From NCBI RefSeq assembly GCF_040096355.1, contig NZ_JBBMEX010000006.1:62001-126000 (forward strand): DNA of 64,000 bases. The letters are read 5' to 3'. Under the pieces are notes generated by a model. That model was not told the origin of the DNA. It made no database searches and was given only the letters and a program-made list of their open reading frames with translations. Positions 41,550 through 50,789 of the stretch are shown one piece after another. The position numbers were made by a program, and so were the translations under genes. Every line of letters begins with the position of its first letter. Position 1 is the stretch's first letter. The stretch is from Maccoyibacter intestinihominis. GTDB taxonomy: Bacteria > Bacillota > Clostridia > Lachnospirales > Lachnospiraceae.

Positions 41550-42833
41550 CTACCGCTGTGCCAATTCCTGTGTGATTTCCTCCCAGGTCACACCCTTTTC
41601 TACCATTAATACCATGACATGATAGAGAAAATCTGAAATCTCGTATTTGATTTCTTCCGGGTCCGGGTTTTTTGCGGCAATCACAATTTCCGTACACTCT
41701 TCACCCACTTTTTTCAGAATTTTGTCAATCCCTTTGTCAAAAAGATAGTTGGTGTAAGAACCTTCTTTTGGATTATTTTTGCGGTCTTCAATAATATTAT
41801 AAACCGTTTCAAATACTTTTAATGGATTTTTTTCAATATACTCTTTCTTGACGATCTCATTGAAAAAGCAGCTAGGATTGCCGGTATGGCAGGCAACCCC
41901 TACCTGTGACACTTTTGCAAGTATCGTATCAAAGTCACAGTCGGCTGTTAATTCTTTCACATACTGAATATGTCCGGAAGTCTCACCCTTCATCCAAAGT
42001 TCCTGACGGCTTCGGCTGTAGTAGGTCATTTTTCCACAGTTGATCGTAGCGTGGAACGCTTCTTCGTTCATATAAGCACACATTAACACATCGTTGGTCG
42101 TATAATCCTGTACAATGACCGGGATCAGACCGTCCGAATTTTTCTTTAAGTTCTCCCAACTGATCGCAGGGTCAAAATTATCCATCTTGATGCCATTACG
42201 GGACAGCTCTGTCTTTAACTTCATAATGTCTGTCTCTAAATCATTGATGAACTCTCCACAGATACCACGCACATTGTCTCTTTTTAAGAGTGTGGTCAAT
42301 TTATCCATATCCAGCTCGTTCTGCTCAACCAAATAGATGATGTCGGTCAGATTTTCTACGGAATCTAAGATTTCCTGATTCATAACCAGAATCTCATGTA
42401 CACTCTCCTGAAGTTCTTTCTGATGTTTAAAGATGTAATCCACATTCTTTAAGGAGATGATGATCTTTTCCTTACCGAAACGTTTGCTCGCCTCCATCGC
42501 AAGCTGGGCGGTAGAAGGTTTTGAACCATTTAAAATAACTTCCTTACATCCGGCATAGATCAGTTTCTTGACATCCTCTAAGCGGTTAATGTTACCTCCT
42601 GCACAAAGCGGAATCTCTAACAGACGGTTTAACTCTTTGATGGTATGGATATTCAGTTCGTGCTCCTCATCTTCCGTAGAAAGGTCATAGATCAGGATCT
42701 TATCAATGCCGCTGTCATTATACAATTTGATCAGGTTCTTTGTGTCTTCAAGTTCCTCTAAATTATCAATGCTTTTGACTGCCTTTCCGTTTTTTAAATA
42801 TAAGGTTGCAACCAGATTTTTATATTCTCTCAT
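41550..42833 (-). CDS. hisIE: Fusion protein: inactive-looking HisA/HisF-like domain + HisI + HisE
   Basis: 427 aa. Residues 1-215 resemble a HisA/HisF TIM barrel (NGKAVKSI, PLCAGGNI, GCKEVILNG, KEKIIISLKN). The two catalytic aspartates are missing: the first strand reads TLYLKNGK and the mid-barrel one IISLKN. Residues 225-325 are HisI, with GETSGHIQYV, DCDFDTILAKV and the cysteines CHTGNPSC. Residues 335-427 are HisE (SYTNYLFDKGIDKILKKVGEE). The protein thus does histidine steps 2 and 3. Last gene of the his operon here. Confidence 0.93.
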   Translation of the reverse strand: MREYKNLVATLYLKNGKAVKSIDNLEELEDTKNLIKLYNDSGIDKILIYDLSTEDEEHELNIHTIKELNRLLEIPLCAGGNINRLEDVKKLIYAGCKEVILNGSKPSTAQLAMEASKRFGKEKIIISLKNVDYIFKHQKELQESVHEILVMNQEILDSVENLTDIIYLVEQNELDMDKLTTLLKRDNVRGICGEFINDLETDIMKLKTELSRNGIKMDNFDPAISWENLKKNSDGLIPVIVQDYTTNDVLMCAYMNEEAFHATINCGKMTYYSRSRQELWMKGETSGHIQYVKELTADCDFDTILAKVSQVGVACHTGNPSCFFNEIVKKEYIEKNPLKVFETVYNIIEDRKNNPKEGSYTNYLFDKGIDKILKKVGEECTEIVIAAKNPDPEEIKYEISDFLYHVMVLMVEKGVTWEEITQELAQR

Positions 42834-42835
42834 TT

Positions 42836-43429
42836 TTACAGACTGCCTTTCGTAGATAGTATATCATGAATCCGCGGGTCCGTCGTGACCGCTTCATCTA
42901 ATGCTTTCGCAAATGCCTTGAATAATGCCTCAATGATATGATGGCTGTTTGTGCCGGATAATACCTTCATATGCAGATTCATGCCGGCGGTATAGGATAT
43001 GGCATAGAAAAATTCACGCACCATCTCCGTATCAAATTCTCCTACGCGTGGTGTATCAAAAGTTCCATCAAAGGAAAAATAAGGTCTTCCCGATAAATCC
43101 AAGGCACAGAGGACAAGTGTTTCATCCATTGGCAGGATACAGCTTCCGTAGCGGCGGATGCCTTCTTTTTTGCCTAAGGCATTCTTGATCGCCGTTCCAA
43201 GGACAATTCCGGTATCTTCGATCGTATGATGGGAATCTACATGAAGGTCCCCTTTTACCTGAAGTTTCAGGTCAAAAAAACCATGCCTTGAAAATCCCTC
43301 TAACATATGGTCAAAAAAACCGATCCCGGTATCCACCTCATAGACACCGCTTCCGTCAATATTCAGATCTAATTGAATGTCCGTCTCTTTCGTCTTTCGG
43401 ACTTCACTTGAAGTTCGTGCTGTATTCAT
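42836..43429 (-). CDS. hisB: Imidazoleglycerol-phosphate dehydratase
   Basis: 197 aa, single-domain form without the phosphatase part. The two His-rich metal motifs DSHHTIEDTGI and TNSHHIIEALFKA are present, with TGIGFFDHMLEGFSRHG at the start. It catalyses the sixth histidine step. Gap of 2 nt to the fusion gene. Confidence 0.97.
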   Translation of the reverse strand: MNTARTSSEVRKTKETDIQLDLNIDGSGVYEVDTGIGFFDHMLEGFSRHGFFDLKLQVKGDLHVDSHHTIEDTGIVLGTAIKNALGKKEGIRRYGSCILPMDETLVLCALDLSGRPYFSFDGTFDTPRVGEFDTEMVREFFYAISYTAGMNLHMKVLSGTNSHHIIEALFKAFAKALDEAVTTDPRIHDILSTKGSL

Positions 43430-43443
43430 CCGGGTATTCCTCC

Positions 43444-44736
43444 TTAATCCTCAAATCTTACTTTAATCGAATTTGCGTGTGCCGTCAACTGTTCACATTC
43501 CGCAAACTGTACAATATCCTTATAAACAGGCTCTAATGCCTCTTTTGAATAAGAAATGATACTGGATTTCTTAATGAAGTCATCTACGCTTAACGGAGAG
43601 AAAAATTTAGCGGTTCCGTTGGTTGGCAGTACATGGTTTGGACCTGCAAAGTAATCGCCTAACGGCTCCGAGCTGTATTCTCCTAAGAAAATAGCACCGG
43701 CATTGCGGATCTTCGTCATAACTTCGTATGGATTTTTCATCACGATCTCAAGGTGCTCGGAAGCAATCTCGTTTGCGGTCTGGATCGCCTCTGCGTCATC
43801 CTTTGCCACTAAAATATAACCATACTGGTCTAAAGACTTCTGGATGATCTCTTTTCTTGAAAGCTGTTTTACAAATGCATCGATCTCTTTAGAGACTTCT
43901 TCTGCTAAAGTTTTGCTTGTGGTCACAAGGATCGCAGATGCCATTTCATCATGCTCTGCCTGTGATAACAGGTCTGCGGCAACAAAACGCGGATTGGCAG
44001 TCTCATCTGCTAAGACTAAGATCTCACTCGGTCCTGCGATCGAATCAATGCTGACATGACCAAATACGGCTTTTTTTGCAAGTGCTACATAGATGTTTCC
44101 CGGTCCTACGATCTTATCTACTTTAGGGATGCTTTCGGTTCCAAAAGCAAGTGCTGCGATTGCCTGTGCACCACCCACTTTATAAATGCGGTCTACACCG
44201 GCTTCTTTTGCGGCAACTAAGGTAGAAGCACAGATTTTACCGTCTTTTCCCGGAGGGGTGGTCATAATGATCTCATCCACGCCTGCTACTTTTGCCGGCA
44301 TGACGTTCATCAGTACACTGGATGGATAGACTGCCTTGCCACCCGGTACATAGACACCGACTCTCTGTAATGGCGTTACTTTCTGACCTAAGAGGATGCC
44401 GTTTTCTTCCGAATCAAACCAACTGTACTGTCTTTGTTTTTCGTGATAGGTACGGATGTTGACCAATGCTTTTTTGATGACCTCTAACAGCTTTGCATCA
44501 ACATTTTCATAGGCTTCTTTGATTTCCGCATCGGTGACTAAAATGGTATCGGCACTGATGTCGGCACCGTCAAAACGTCTGGTATAGTCAAATAATGCAG
44601 CGTCTTTTTTTGCCCGTACATTTTCTATGATCTCGGCTACCTGGCTTTCAAATTTGCCATAACTGTTCGGACTACGCTTTAAAAGATTTTCTAAGATATC
44701 TGTTTTACTTTCTTCTGTTAACGTTAAGATCTTCAT
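43444..44736 (-). CDS. hisD: Histidinol dehydrogenase
   Basis: 430 aa, NAD-dependent, last two oxidations to histidine. Motifs: YVPGGKAVYPSSVLMNVMPA, GPGNIYVALAKK, GPSEILVLAD, SQAEHDE (zinc ligands) and GPNHVLPTNGTA. Gap of 1 nt to hisG upstream. Confidence 0.97.
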   Translation of the reverse strand: MKILTLTEESKTDILENLLKRSPNSYGKFESQVAEIIENVRAKKDAALFDYTRRFDGADISADTILVTDAEIKEAYENVDAKLLEVIKKALVNIRTYHEKQRQYSWFDSEENGILLGQKVTPLQRVGVYVPGGKAVYPSSVLMNVMPAKVAGVDEIIMTTPPGKDGKICASTLVAAKEAGVDRIYKVGGAQAIAALAFGTESIPKVDKIVGPGNIYVALAKKAVFGHVSIDSIAGPSEILVLADETANPRFVAADLLSQAEHDEMASAILVTTSKTLAEEVSKEIDAFVKQLSRKEIIQKSLDQYGYILVAKDDAEAIQTANEIASEHLEIVMKNPYEVMTKIRNAGAIFLGEYSSEPLGDYFAGPNHVLPTNGTAKFFSPLSVDDFIKKSSIISYSKEALEPVYKDIVQFAECEQLTAHANSIKVRFED

Positions 44737-44737
44737 C

Positions 44738-45397
44738 TTAAACCTCCTGACTGCTCAATACGGACTTTAAGTCGGTAATCAGCTTTGTAATACGTTCATT
44801 TTCCATCTTCATGCTGACCTGGTTGACCACCATTCTTGCAGATAACGGTATGACTTCTTCTAAGACAGAAAGTCCGTTTTCCCTTAAAGTAGAACCGGTC
44901 TCTACAATGTCTACGATCACTTCGGAAAGTCCGACGATCGGGGCTAACTCGATCGAGCCGTTTAACTTGATGATCTCCACGGTCTGATGCTTTTTATTAT
45001 AAAAATAATCCTTTGCGATCTTCGGATATTTGGTTGCAACACGAATCTGTTCCCGGTGCTTTAACAGTTCTTCGGCTTCTTTTGGTCCGCAGACACACAT
45101 TTTACATTTTCCAAAGCCTAAGTCTAAGACTTCGTAGATGTTGCGTCCTTCTTCTAAGATCGTGTCTTTTCCGACAATTCCAATGTCCGCGGCACCGTAT
45201 TCCACATAGGTGGGAACATCCGGCCCTTTGGCTAAGAAGAAACGCAGCTTATATTCTTCATTGACAAAAATCAGCTTTCTGGTCTTTTTGTCCTTCATCT
45301 CTTCACAAGTAATGCCTATTTTTTCAAAGGTTTCTAAGGTCTGGTTTGCTAATCTGCCTTTCCCTAAAGCAAACGTTAAATATCTCATATCTTCCAT
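44738..45397 (-). CDS. hisG: ATP phosphoribosyltransferase, short form
   Basis: 219 aa catalytic subunit without the C-terminal regulatory domain, so it needs HisZ. Motifs: FALGKGRLANQTLE, GAADIGIVGKD and the PRPP-binding VDIVETGSTLREN. Committed step of histidine synthesis. GGAGAAT lies 8 nt before ATG 45397. hisZ is directly upstream, 2 nt away. Confidence 0.97.
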   Translation of the reverse strand: MEDMRYLTFALGKGRLANQTLETFEKIGITCEEMKDKKTRKLIFVNEEYKLRFFLAKGPDVPTYVEYGAADIGIVGKDTILEEGRNIYEVLDLGFGKCKMCVCGPKEAEELLKHREQIRVATKYPKIAKDYFYNKKHQTVEIIKLNGSIELAPIVGLSEVIVDIVETGSTLRENGLSVLEEVIPLSARMVVNQVSMKMENERITKLITDLKSVLSSQEV

Positions 45398-45399
45398 TT

Positions 45400-46593
45400 T
45401 TATTCTCCGTCCATATATGTAATCTTTGTCATTCCGGTTCTGCCGGCATATGCCTGATAGTCCTCTTTGCTCTTGGTCTCATCCATACATAACAATTCTA
45501 TCAAAGCTCCGTTTTTTCTCAATTCCTGTGCCTTTAGGATGGCTTCTTTTTGAAGCTGTTTCGGATAAAGCAAAAGCTGATAGTCTTTGTCTGTTGTTAT
45601 TTCTGTCTTTTGTCTCTGGATAGCGGCTAAAAGCTGGTCGGAGGCAATGGCGAAACCAATGGCAGGTGCATCCTTGCCAAAATACTTTAAGAGTTTATCA
45701 TAACGTCCGCCCTTTACAATCGGTTCTCCCGTTCCGAAGGTATAGCCGGAAAAAATAATACCGGTATAATAATGGTAGTCGCTGAGCGCACCAAGTTCAT
45801 AGGAAATATAACGTTCTGCCTGATAGAGTTTTAACACTTCATGCAGATCCTTTAAGTAAGCTAAAGCAGAAGCACTCTTTTGATATGGTGCTGCTTTTTT
45901 CTGAATCTTATCAAACTGCTTTGGACTGTCATAAAAACCGCCTAAGAGGGTAAAAAGTTCCTTTAAGTCTTCGGCAATCTCCAGTGTACCGATGAACTCC
46001 TCCACACCGAAAAAATTCTTGTTAGAGATCAGTTCCCGCAGTTCCTCTTCCTGTTCTTCATTTAGTCCTGCTTCTTCCATCAGTCCTTTTAAAAATCCGG
46101 CATGACCGATACTGATCTGAAATTTTTCCAAGCCTGCCTTTTTCAGACATTCGACTGCCATCGCAAGGATTTCTGCATCTGCTTCGATCGAGTCATCTCC
46201 GATCAGCTCTGCACCAAGCTGTGTGGATTCCTTTAATCTGCCCTGATAACTGTTATTATTGATAAAAATATTTCCGGCATAGCAGAGTCGGATCGGCATA
46301 GTTTCCTCGCCAAAATACATTGCGGCTGCTCTTGCGATGGATGGAGTCATATCCGGACGCAGTACTAAAGTATTTCCTTCACGGTCAAAAAACTTATATA
46401 AATCTTTGGATGGGATGGTGCCGATCTCCCGATTGAATACATCAAAAAACTCAAACGTCGGAGTCTGGATCGTATGATAACCGAAACTTAAAAACGTCTG
46501 GTGGAGTTCCTGCTCTATGCGCTGTTTTTTATCGCATTCTCCGTTGTAGATATCGCGGACACCTTCCGGTGTATGTAATAATTCTCTTCTCAT
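45400..46593 (-). CDS. hisZ: ATP phosphoribosyltransferase regulatory subunit HisZ
   Basis: 397 aa class II aminoacyl-tRNA-synthetase paralogue that binds HisG and carries histidine feedback. Visible: LLHTPEGVRDIYNG, LRPDMTPSIARAAAMY and YYTGIIFSGY. ATG 46593 is 8 nt after GGAGG; the GTG at 46611 lies before that site. First gene of the his operon, with promoter just upstream. Confidence 0.95.
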   Translation of the reverse strand: MRRELLHTPEGVRDIYNGECDKKQRIEQELHQTFLSFGYHTIQTPTFEFFDVFNREIGTIPSKDLYKFFDREGNTLVLRPDMTPSIARAAAMYFGEETMPIRLCYAGNIFINNNSYQGRLKESTQLGAELIGDDSIEADAEILAMAVECLKKAGLEKFQISIGHAGFLKGLMEEAGLNEEQEEELRELISNKNFFGVEEFIGTLEIAEDLKELFTLLGGFYDSPKQFDKIQKKAAPYQKSASALAYLKDLHEVLKLYQAERYISYELGALSDYHYYTGIIFSGYTFGTGEPIVKGGRYDKLLKYFGKDAPAIGFAIASDQLLAAIQRQKTEITTDKDYQLLLYPKQLQKEAILKAQELRKNGALIELLCMDETKSKEDYQAYAGRTGMTKITYMDGE

Positions 46594-46619
46594 GCTTTTT
46601 TCCTCCGACACTTTATTGT

Positions 46620-46633
46620 GGTAACGTGCTACC
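46620..46633 (-). promoter_or_regulatory. Operator-like inverted repeat in the his leader
   Basis: GGTAGCACGTTACC on the - strand, an imperfect palindrome with GGTA/TACC ends. It lies between the predicted transcription start and the hisZ ribosome site. The leader is too short for a T-box, so a protein repressor is a possible reader; unproven. Confidence 0.35.
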
Positions 46634-46657
46634 TTGATAATATATTAAACTTGATTT

Positions 46658-46686
46658 ATTATATGTTACATTAGAAAAAAAGTCAA
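46658..46686 (-). promoter_or_regulatory. hisZ: Predicted his operon promoter
   Basis: On the - strand TTGACT, 17-nt spacer, perfect TATAAT, starting about 17 nt beyond the recU stop. Strong consensus match. Confidence 0.8.
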
Positions 46687-46702
46687 TCCCTGCTTCTTAC
46701 GT

Positions 46703-47236
46703 TTATTCCCGAATTTCTAAGTCTTTTTGGATACCGTCTAAATACGGAACTAAGATCACGCCTTTTCCTTTTAAAAAGAAGTCTTTTTCTAATTCCTCAT
46801 AGCGAAAACTTTTCCGTCCGCCTGTCTCCATACGATTCCAGAATTCCATGAGCTTTTGATGACGCAGATAATAGAATTCATCTTTGTGCGTAAAGGAAAT
46901 CAAAAGGAAGGAGATACCGCCCTGTTTTTCAAAATCCTCCATAAACTGCACCTGATGCGGATGAATATTGGCAAGCGGAAAGGTATCTGTATGACATTCT
47001 TTGGCATCAAAACAGACCGGAATCCCCTGTACGGCACCGATATAGTCTACGGTACTCTTCTGGTCAAAATAAGCAAGGGTAATGTGTCTGGTTGCCTTGT
47101 CGATATTGATCGGTGTGATCGGTGTCGGTACTTTCTGGATCAGGGCAAGTCCGTGTTCGGCATATTTTTCATTGGTCCGGTTGATAAATTCTTCTAAGGT
47201 TGAACCTCTTAAACCTCTTGAATTCCAAGTTGGCAT
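46703..47236 (-). CDS. recU: Holliday junction resolvase RecU
   Basis: 177 aa. The nuclease core is STVDYIGAVQGIPVCFDAKE, with an upstream Arg/Thr-rich stretch NSRGLRGSTLEEFINRTN that fits RecU. It resolves recombination intermediates in Firmicutes. It overlaps the phosphatase gene by 1 nt. No ponA neighbour here. Confidence 0.93.
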   Translation of the reverse strand: MPTWNSRGLRGSTLEEFINRTNEKYAEHGLALIQKVPTPITPINIDKATRHITLAYFDQKSTVDYIGAVQGIPVCFDAKECHTDTFPLANIHPHQVQFMEDFEKQGGISFLLISFTHKDEFYYLRHQKLMEFWNRMETGGRKSFRYEELEKDFFLKGKGVILVPYLDGIQKDLEIRE

Positions 47237-47880
47237 TACAGGATTCCTTTCGCGGCAATATCACCTTCGTAATAAATTTTTTCCATATAGGCGAGGTTAA
47301 ATTTTCCGTCTTTTAAGGTCACTAAATTCATACAGCAGTTTGGTTGATGAATCTCCCAGTAACGGTCAATATCCCAACCTAAGACGTTGAGTAATAAAGC
47401 ACGGATCAATGCTCCGTGGCAGACGACCAGTACATTTTCATAAGTATGCTCTAACGGTCGCAGTTCGTCTTCTAAGAAATCTTTGGCCCTTGCCATAATA
47501 TGTTCATAGCTTTCGGCTCCGTCTTTTGCCTGATATTTCGATGGAATGTTAAAACAGTATTTCAGATTCTGATTTTCCGGTTTTTCATTAATATCTTTTA
47601 TCAGCATACCTTCTGCTTTTCCAAAATTCATCTCAATGATCCGGTCATCAATGACGATTTCGGTTGTATGTGTACCACGGACGATCTCAGCCGTTTTACG
47701 GGCTCTTGATAGCGGACTTGCATAAATAATATCAAATTGAAGTCCCTCTTTTTCGATGCCGTCCCTTGTGATCTTAGCTAATTCAATGCCGTATTCATTT
47801 AACGGAATATCGGTACTTCCCTGGATTCTTCCTGCTTTGTTTCCGTTGGTTTCTCCATGTCTTAAGATATAAATATTCAT
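47236..47880 (-). CDS. Histidine phosphatase (phosphoglycerate mutase-like) family protein
   Basis: 214 aa. The catalytic RHG motif is YILRHGETNGN at the N-terminus, and the second His is in VVCHGALIRALL. Many substrates are possible (phosphoserine, sugar phosphates, cobalamin precursors); none is indicated. ATG 47880 follows GAGGTGGAG; GTG 47889 lies within that site. Confidence 0.9.
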   Translation of the reverse strand: MNIYILRHGETNGNKAGRIQGSTDIPLNEYGIELAKITRDGIEKEGLQFDIIYASPLSRARKTAEIVRGTHTTEIVIDDRIIEMNFGKAEGMLIKDINEKPENQNLKYCFNIPSKYQAKDGAESYEHIMARAKDFLEDELRPLEHTYENVLVVCHGALIRALLLNVLGWDIDRYWEIHQPNCCMNLVTLKDGKFNLAYMEKIYYEGDIAAKGIL

Positions 47881-47892
47881 GTTCTCCACCTC

Positions 47893-48858
47893 TTATTTTT
47901 CTCTGCCTGTCTTTTGACATTCTAAGGCACGTTCAAATTCTTTCGGGGCATCTGCCTGTATCTTGGTCCCATCGGCTAAAAACAGGCGGTATGCATGTAA
48001 TAACTGATGTGTCACACCTGCATTTTTTAAAAATTCCCGGTTAAGCCTCGGATTTCCGTATTTGGTATCGCCAATAACAGGGTGACCAATCGATGCTAAG
48101 TGTGCACGGATCTGATGGCTTCTTCCGGTGATCAGATGAACTTCAAGTAAAGTTACCTGACCAACGAGCTTTAAGGGACGATATTCGGTAATGATCGGCT
48201 TTGCATCATTAGAAGGCTCAGAAAGTATGGTGACCTGATTGTTTTTCTCATCCTTTTTTAAAAAACCTTCGATCCGTCTTGGCTTGGAAATATGCCCTGC
48301 GACGATCGCAAGATAATATTTTTCCATACTGCGTTCCCGAAAGGCTTTGCTCATCTGCTGCAATCCATTCAGGGTCTTTCCTGCAACTAAGATTCCCGAT
48401 GTGTTGCGGTCTAACCGGTTGCAGACCGATGGTTTAAACGTATGCAGGCTCTCTCTTGTTATTGTACCACTTTCTAAAAGATATTGTAATATATATTCAT
48501 TTGCGGAAATATCTTCTTTTTTCGCTTTTTGGGAAAGCATTCCCGCCGGTTTGTTGATGGCAAGGATATCGTGATCCTCATAGACGATTTCTAGTGAAAT
48601 ATGCGGAACGGAAACAACCGGATCTTTCGTCTGTTGTTTTCCTGCAAATTTTTCAAAAGTCTCATCCGAAAGGAATAATTTTACCGAATCTCCGGCAGTT
48701 AATTTCTCATTTCCAGTTGCTTTTTTGCCGTTTAAGACAATATTCTTTTTTCGGAGCATCTTATAATAAAAGCTGGCAGGAGCCTCTTTTAAGAGTTTGC
48801 CTAGGAATTTATCCAGACGTTGTCCGGCTTCATTTTCGTTGATCACAATTTCTTTCAT
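47893..48858 (-). CDS. RluC-type 23S rRNA pseudouridine synthase
   Basis: 321 aa. S4 domain (about 12-70: GQRLDKFLGKLLKEAPASFYYKML) and a synthase domain with catalytic Asp in NRLDRNTSGILVAGK, plus TGRSHQIRAHLASIGHPVIGD. A paralogue of the RluD-type gene at 17.2 kb. The start overlaps the ygiQ-type stop by 4 nt. Confidence 0.92.
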   Translation of the reverse strand: MKEIVINENEAGQRLDKFLGKLLKEAPASFYYKMLRKKNIVLNGKKATGNEKLTAGDSVKLFLSDETFEKFAGKQQTKDPVVSVPHISLEIVYEDHDILAINKPAGMLSQKAKKEDISANEYILQYLLESGTITRESLHTFKPSVCNRLDRNTSGILVAGKTLNGLQQMSKAFRERSMEKYYLAIVAGHISKPRRIEGFLKKDEKNNQVTILSEPSNDAKPIITEYRPLKLVGQVTLLEVHLITGRSHQIRAHLASIGHPVIGDTKYGNPRLNREFLKNAGVTHQLLHAYRLFLADGTKIQADAPKEFERALECQKTGREK

Positions 48859-50789
48859 GCTTCTCTTGCCTGCTTTCCGTTTTTCTTTTTATGGACATTT
48901 CGAATAGTCTTTTTCTGCTGCGGTTTTTGCTTTTGCGATTTCTGCTGTTTTTTGGCGGAAGCACCCTTTTGTGTGGATGATGAAGACTGGATATTTCTCG
49001 GACGGATCAGACATTTTTTGTCAAATCCGATCAGATCCGTTCTGCCTGCCTTATGGAGTGCCTCCGATACCAGTTCGTAATTCTTTGGATTCCGATACTG
49101 GATCAATGCCCGCTGCATGGCTTTTTCGTGTGGGTTCACTGCCGTATAGACCGGTTCCATGGTCCGCGGGTCTACTCCGGTATAATACATGCAGGTAGAC
49201 AGCGTGGAAGGTGTCGGATAAAAATCCTGTACCTGTTCCGGCATATATCCGAAATCCCGTAAAAATTCTGCTAATTCCACGGCTTCTTTTAAGGTAGAAC
49301 CCGGATGCGAGGACATCAGATAAGGTACTAAGAACTGCTTTCGCCCGATCTTTTCGTTCATCTTCTGATAGGACTGCACAAAACGGCGGTAAACACTGTT
49401 TTCCGGTTTTCCCATATATTTTAAAACAGCATCCGAAATATGCTCCGGGGCAACCTTAAGCTGTCCTGAAACATGATATTCACACAATTCTTTCAAAAAG
49501 CTCTGGTCTTTATCGGCAAGCAGGTAGTCAAAACGGATACCGGAGCGGATAAAGACTTTTTTTACCCCCGGAAGTGCTCTTAACTGTTTTAAAAGTGCCC
49601 GGTAATCTCTGTGGTCTGCGATCAGATTGTCGCAGGGTTTTGGAAAGAGACACTGTTTGTTTGGGCATGCTCCGTGTTTGAGCTGTTTTTTACAGGCAGG
49701 TGCCCTGAAATTCGCTGTCGGACCACCGACATCGTGAATATATCCCTTAAAGTCGGGTTCCTTCGTAAGCATTTTTGCTTCTTCGATAATGGATTCATGG
49801 CTTCGTACCTGAATGATCCTGCCCTGATGAAAGGTTAAGGCACAAAAACTGCACCCTCCAAAACAGCCACGGTTGCTGACGAGACTGAATTTCACTTCAC
49901 TGATCGCAGGCACACCGCCTGCTTTTTCATAGGAAGGATGATAAGTGCGCATATAGGGAAGTGCATAGACATCATCCATTTCTTCGATCGTCAGCGGCTT
50001 AGACGGTGGATTTTGTACCACAAAGGTTTTATAGTCATAGCTTTCCGCTAAACGCTTTCCCGAAAACGGGTCGGTATTTTGATATTGCACATAAAAACTT
50101 TTGGCATAATTCTTTTTATCTGCTTTCAGTTCTGAATAGTCTGGCAGAAAAATCGCATCATAAATATCTTCTTTTTTTCTTGTTTTATAAACAGTTCCAT
50201 CAATAAATGTAATATCACGAACCAAAAGCCCACTGTTTAGGGCATCTGCCACTTCTACAATGCTTCTCTCTCCCATTCCGTATAAGAGCAGATCCGCACC
50301 GGAATCTAATAAAATGGAACGTTTTAAGGAATCTGACCAGTAATCATAGTGGGCAAGCCTGCGCAGACTCGCTTCAATCCCGCCAATGATGATCGGTGTT
50401 TTTTTATAATTGCGTCGGATCAGATTACAATAAGTAATGGTGGCATAGTCCGGCCGCTTTCCCATGACTCCGCCCGGTGTATAGGCATCTGTGGAACGTC
50501 GCTTTTTAGAAACGGTATAGTGGTTGACCATAGAGTCCATATTTCCGGCGGCAACCAAAAAGCCGAGTCTTGGTTCGCCTAAAATAGAAATACTGTGATC
50601 ATCTTTCCAGTCCGGCTGTGAAATGATCCCAACGGTATATCCATGTGCTTCCAGTACCCGGCTGATGATGGCATGTCCAAAGGATGGATGGTCAACATAG
50701 GCATCGCCGATCACATAGACGAAATCCAGTTGCTGAATACCACGCTCATCCATATCTTTTTTACAAATGGGTAAAAATTTATTTTTCAT
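48855..50789 (-). CDS. YgiQ family radical SAM protein
   Basis: 644 aa. N-terminus FLPICKKDMDERGIQQLDFVYVIGDAYVDHP and the 4Fe-4S motif CFGGCSFC (CX3CX2C) near residue 320 are family-specific. A conserved cysteine stretch (CKKQLKHGACPNKQC) follows. The C-terminus is a basic, Gln/Lys-rich tail (about 600-644). Function is unknown. Its start overlaps the HAD gene stop by 4 nt. Confidence 0.93.
   Translation of the reverse strand: MKNKFLPICKKDMDERGIQQLDFVYVIGDAYVDHPSFGHAIISRVLEAHGYTVGIISQPDWKDDHSISILGEPRLGFLVAAGNMDSMVNHYTVSKKRRSTDAYTPGGVMGKRPDYATITYCNLIRRNYKKTPIIIGGIEASLRRLAHYDYWSDSLKRSILLDSGADLLLYGMGERSIVEVADALNSGLLVRDITFIDGTVYKTRKKEDIYDAIFLPDYSELKADKKNYAKSFYVQYQNTDPFSGKRLAESYDYKTFVVQNPPSKPLTIEEMDDVYALPYMRTYHPSYEKAGGVPAISEVKFSLVSNRGCFGGCSFCALTFHQGRIIQVRSHESIIEEAKMLTKEPDFKGYIHDVGGPTANFRAPACKKQLKHGACPNKQCLFPKPCDNLIADHRDYRALLKQLRALPGVKKVFIRSGIRFDYLLADKDQSFLKELCEYHVSGQLKVAPEHISDAVLKYMGKPENSVYRRFVQSYQKMNEKIGRKQFLVPYLMSSHPGSTLKEAVELAEFLRDFGYMPEQVQDFYPTPSTLSTCMYYTGVDPRTMEPVYTAVNPHEKAMQRALIQYRNPKNYELVSEALHKAGRTDLIGFDKKCLIRPRNIQSSSSTQKGASAKKQQKSQKQKPQQKKTIRNVHKKKNGKQAREA

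Noticed and set aside
46594..46702. T-box leader before the his operon
   Set aside because: Only about 50 nt separate the predicted transcription start and hisZ; too short and no T-box sequence.
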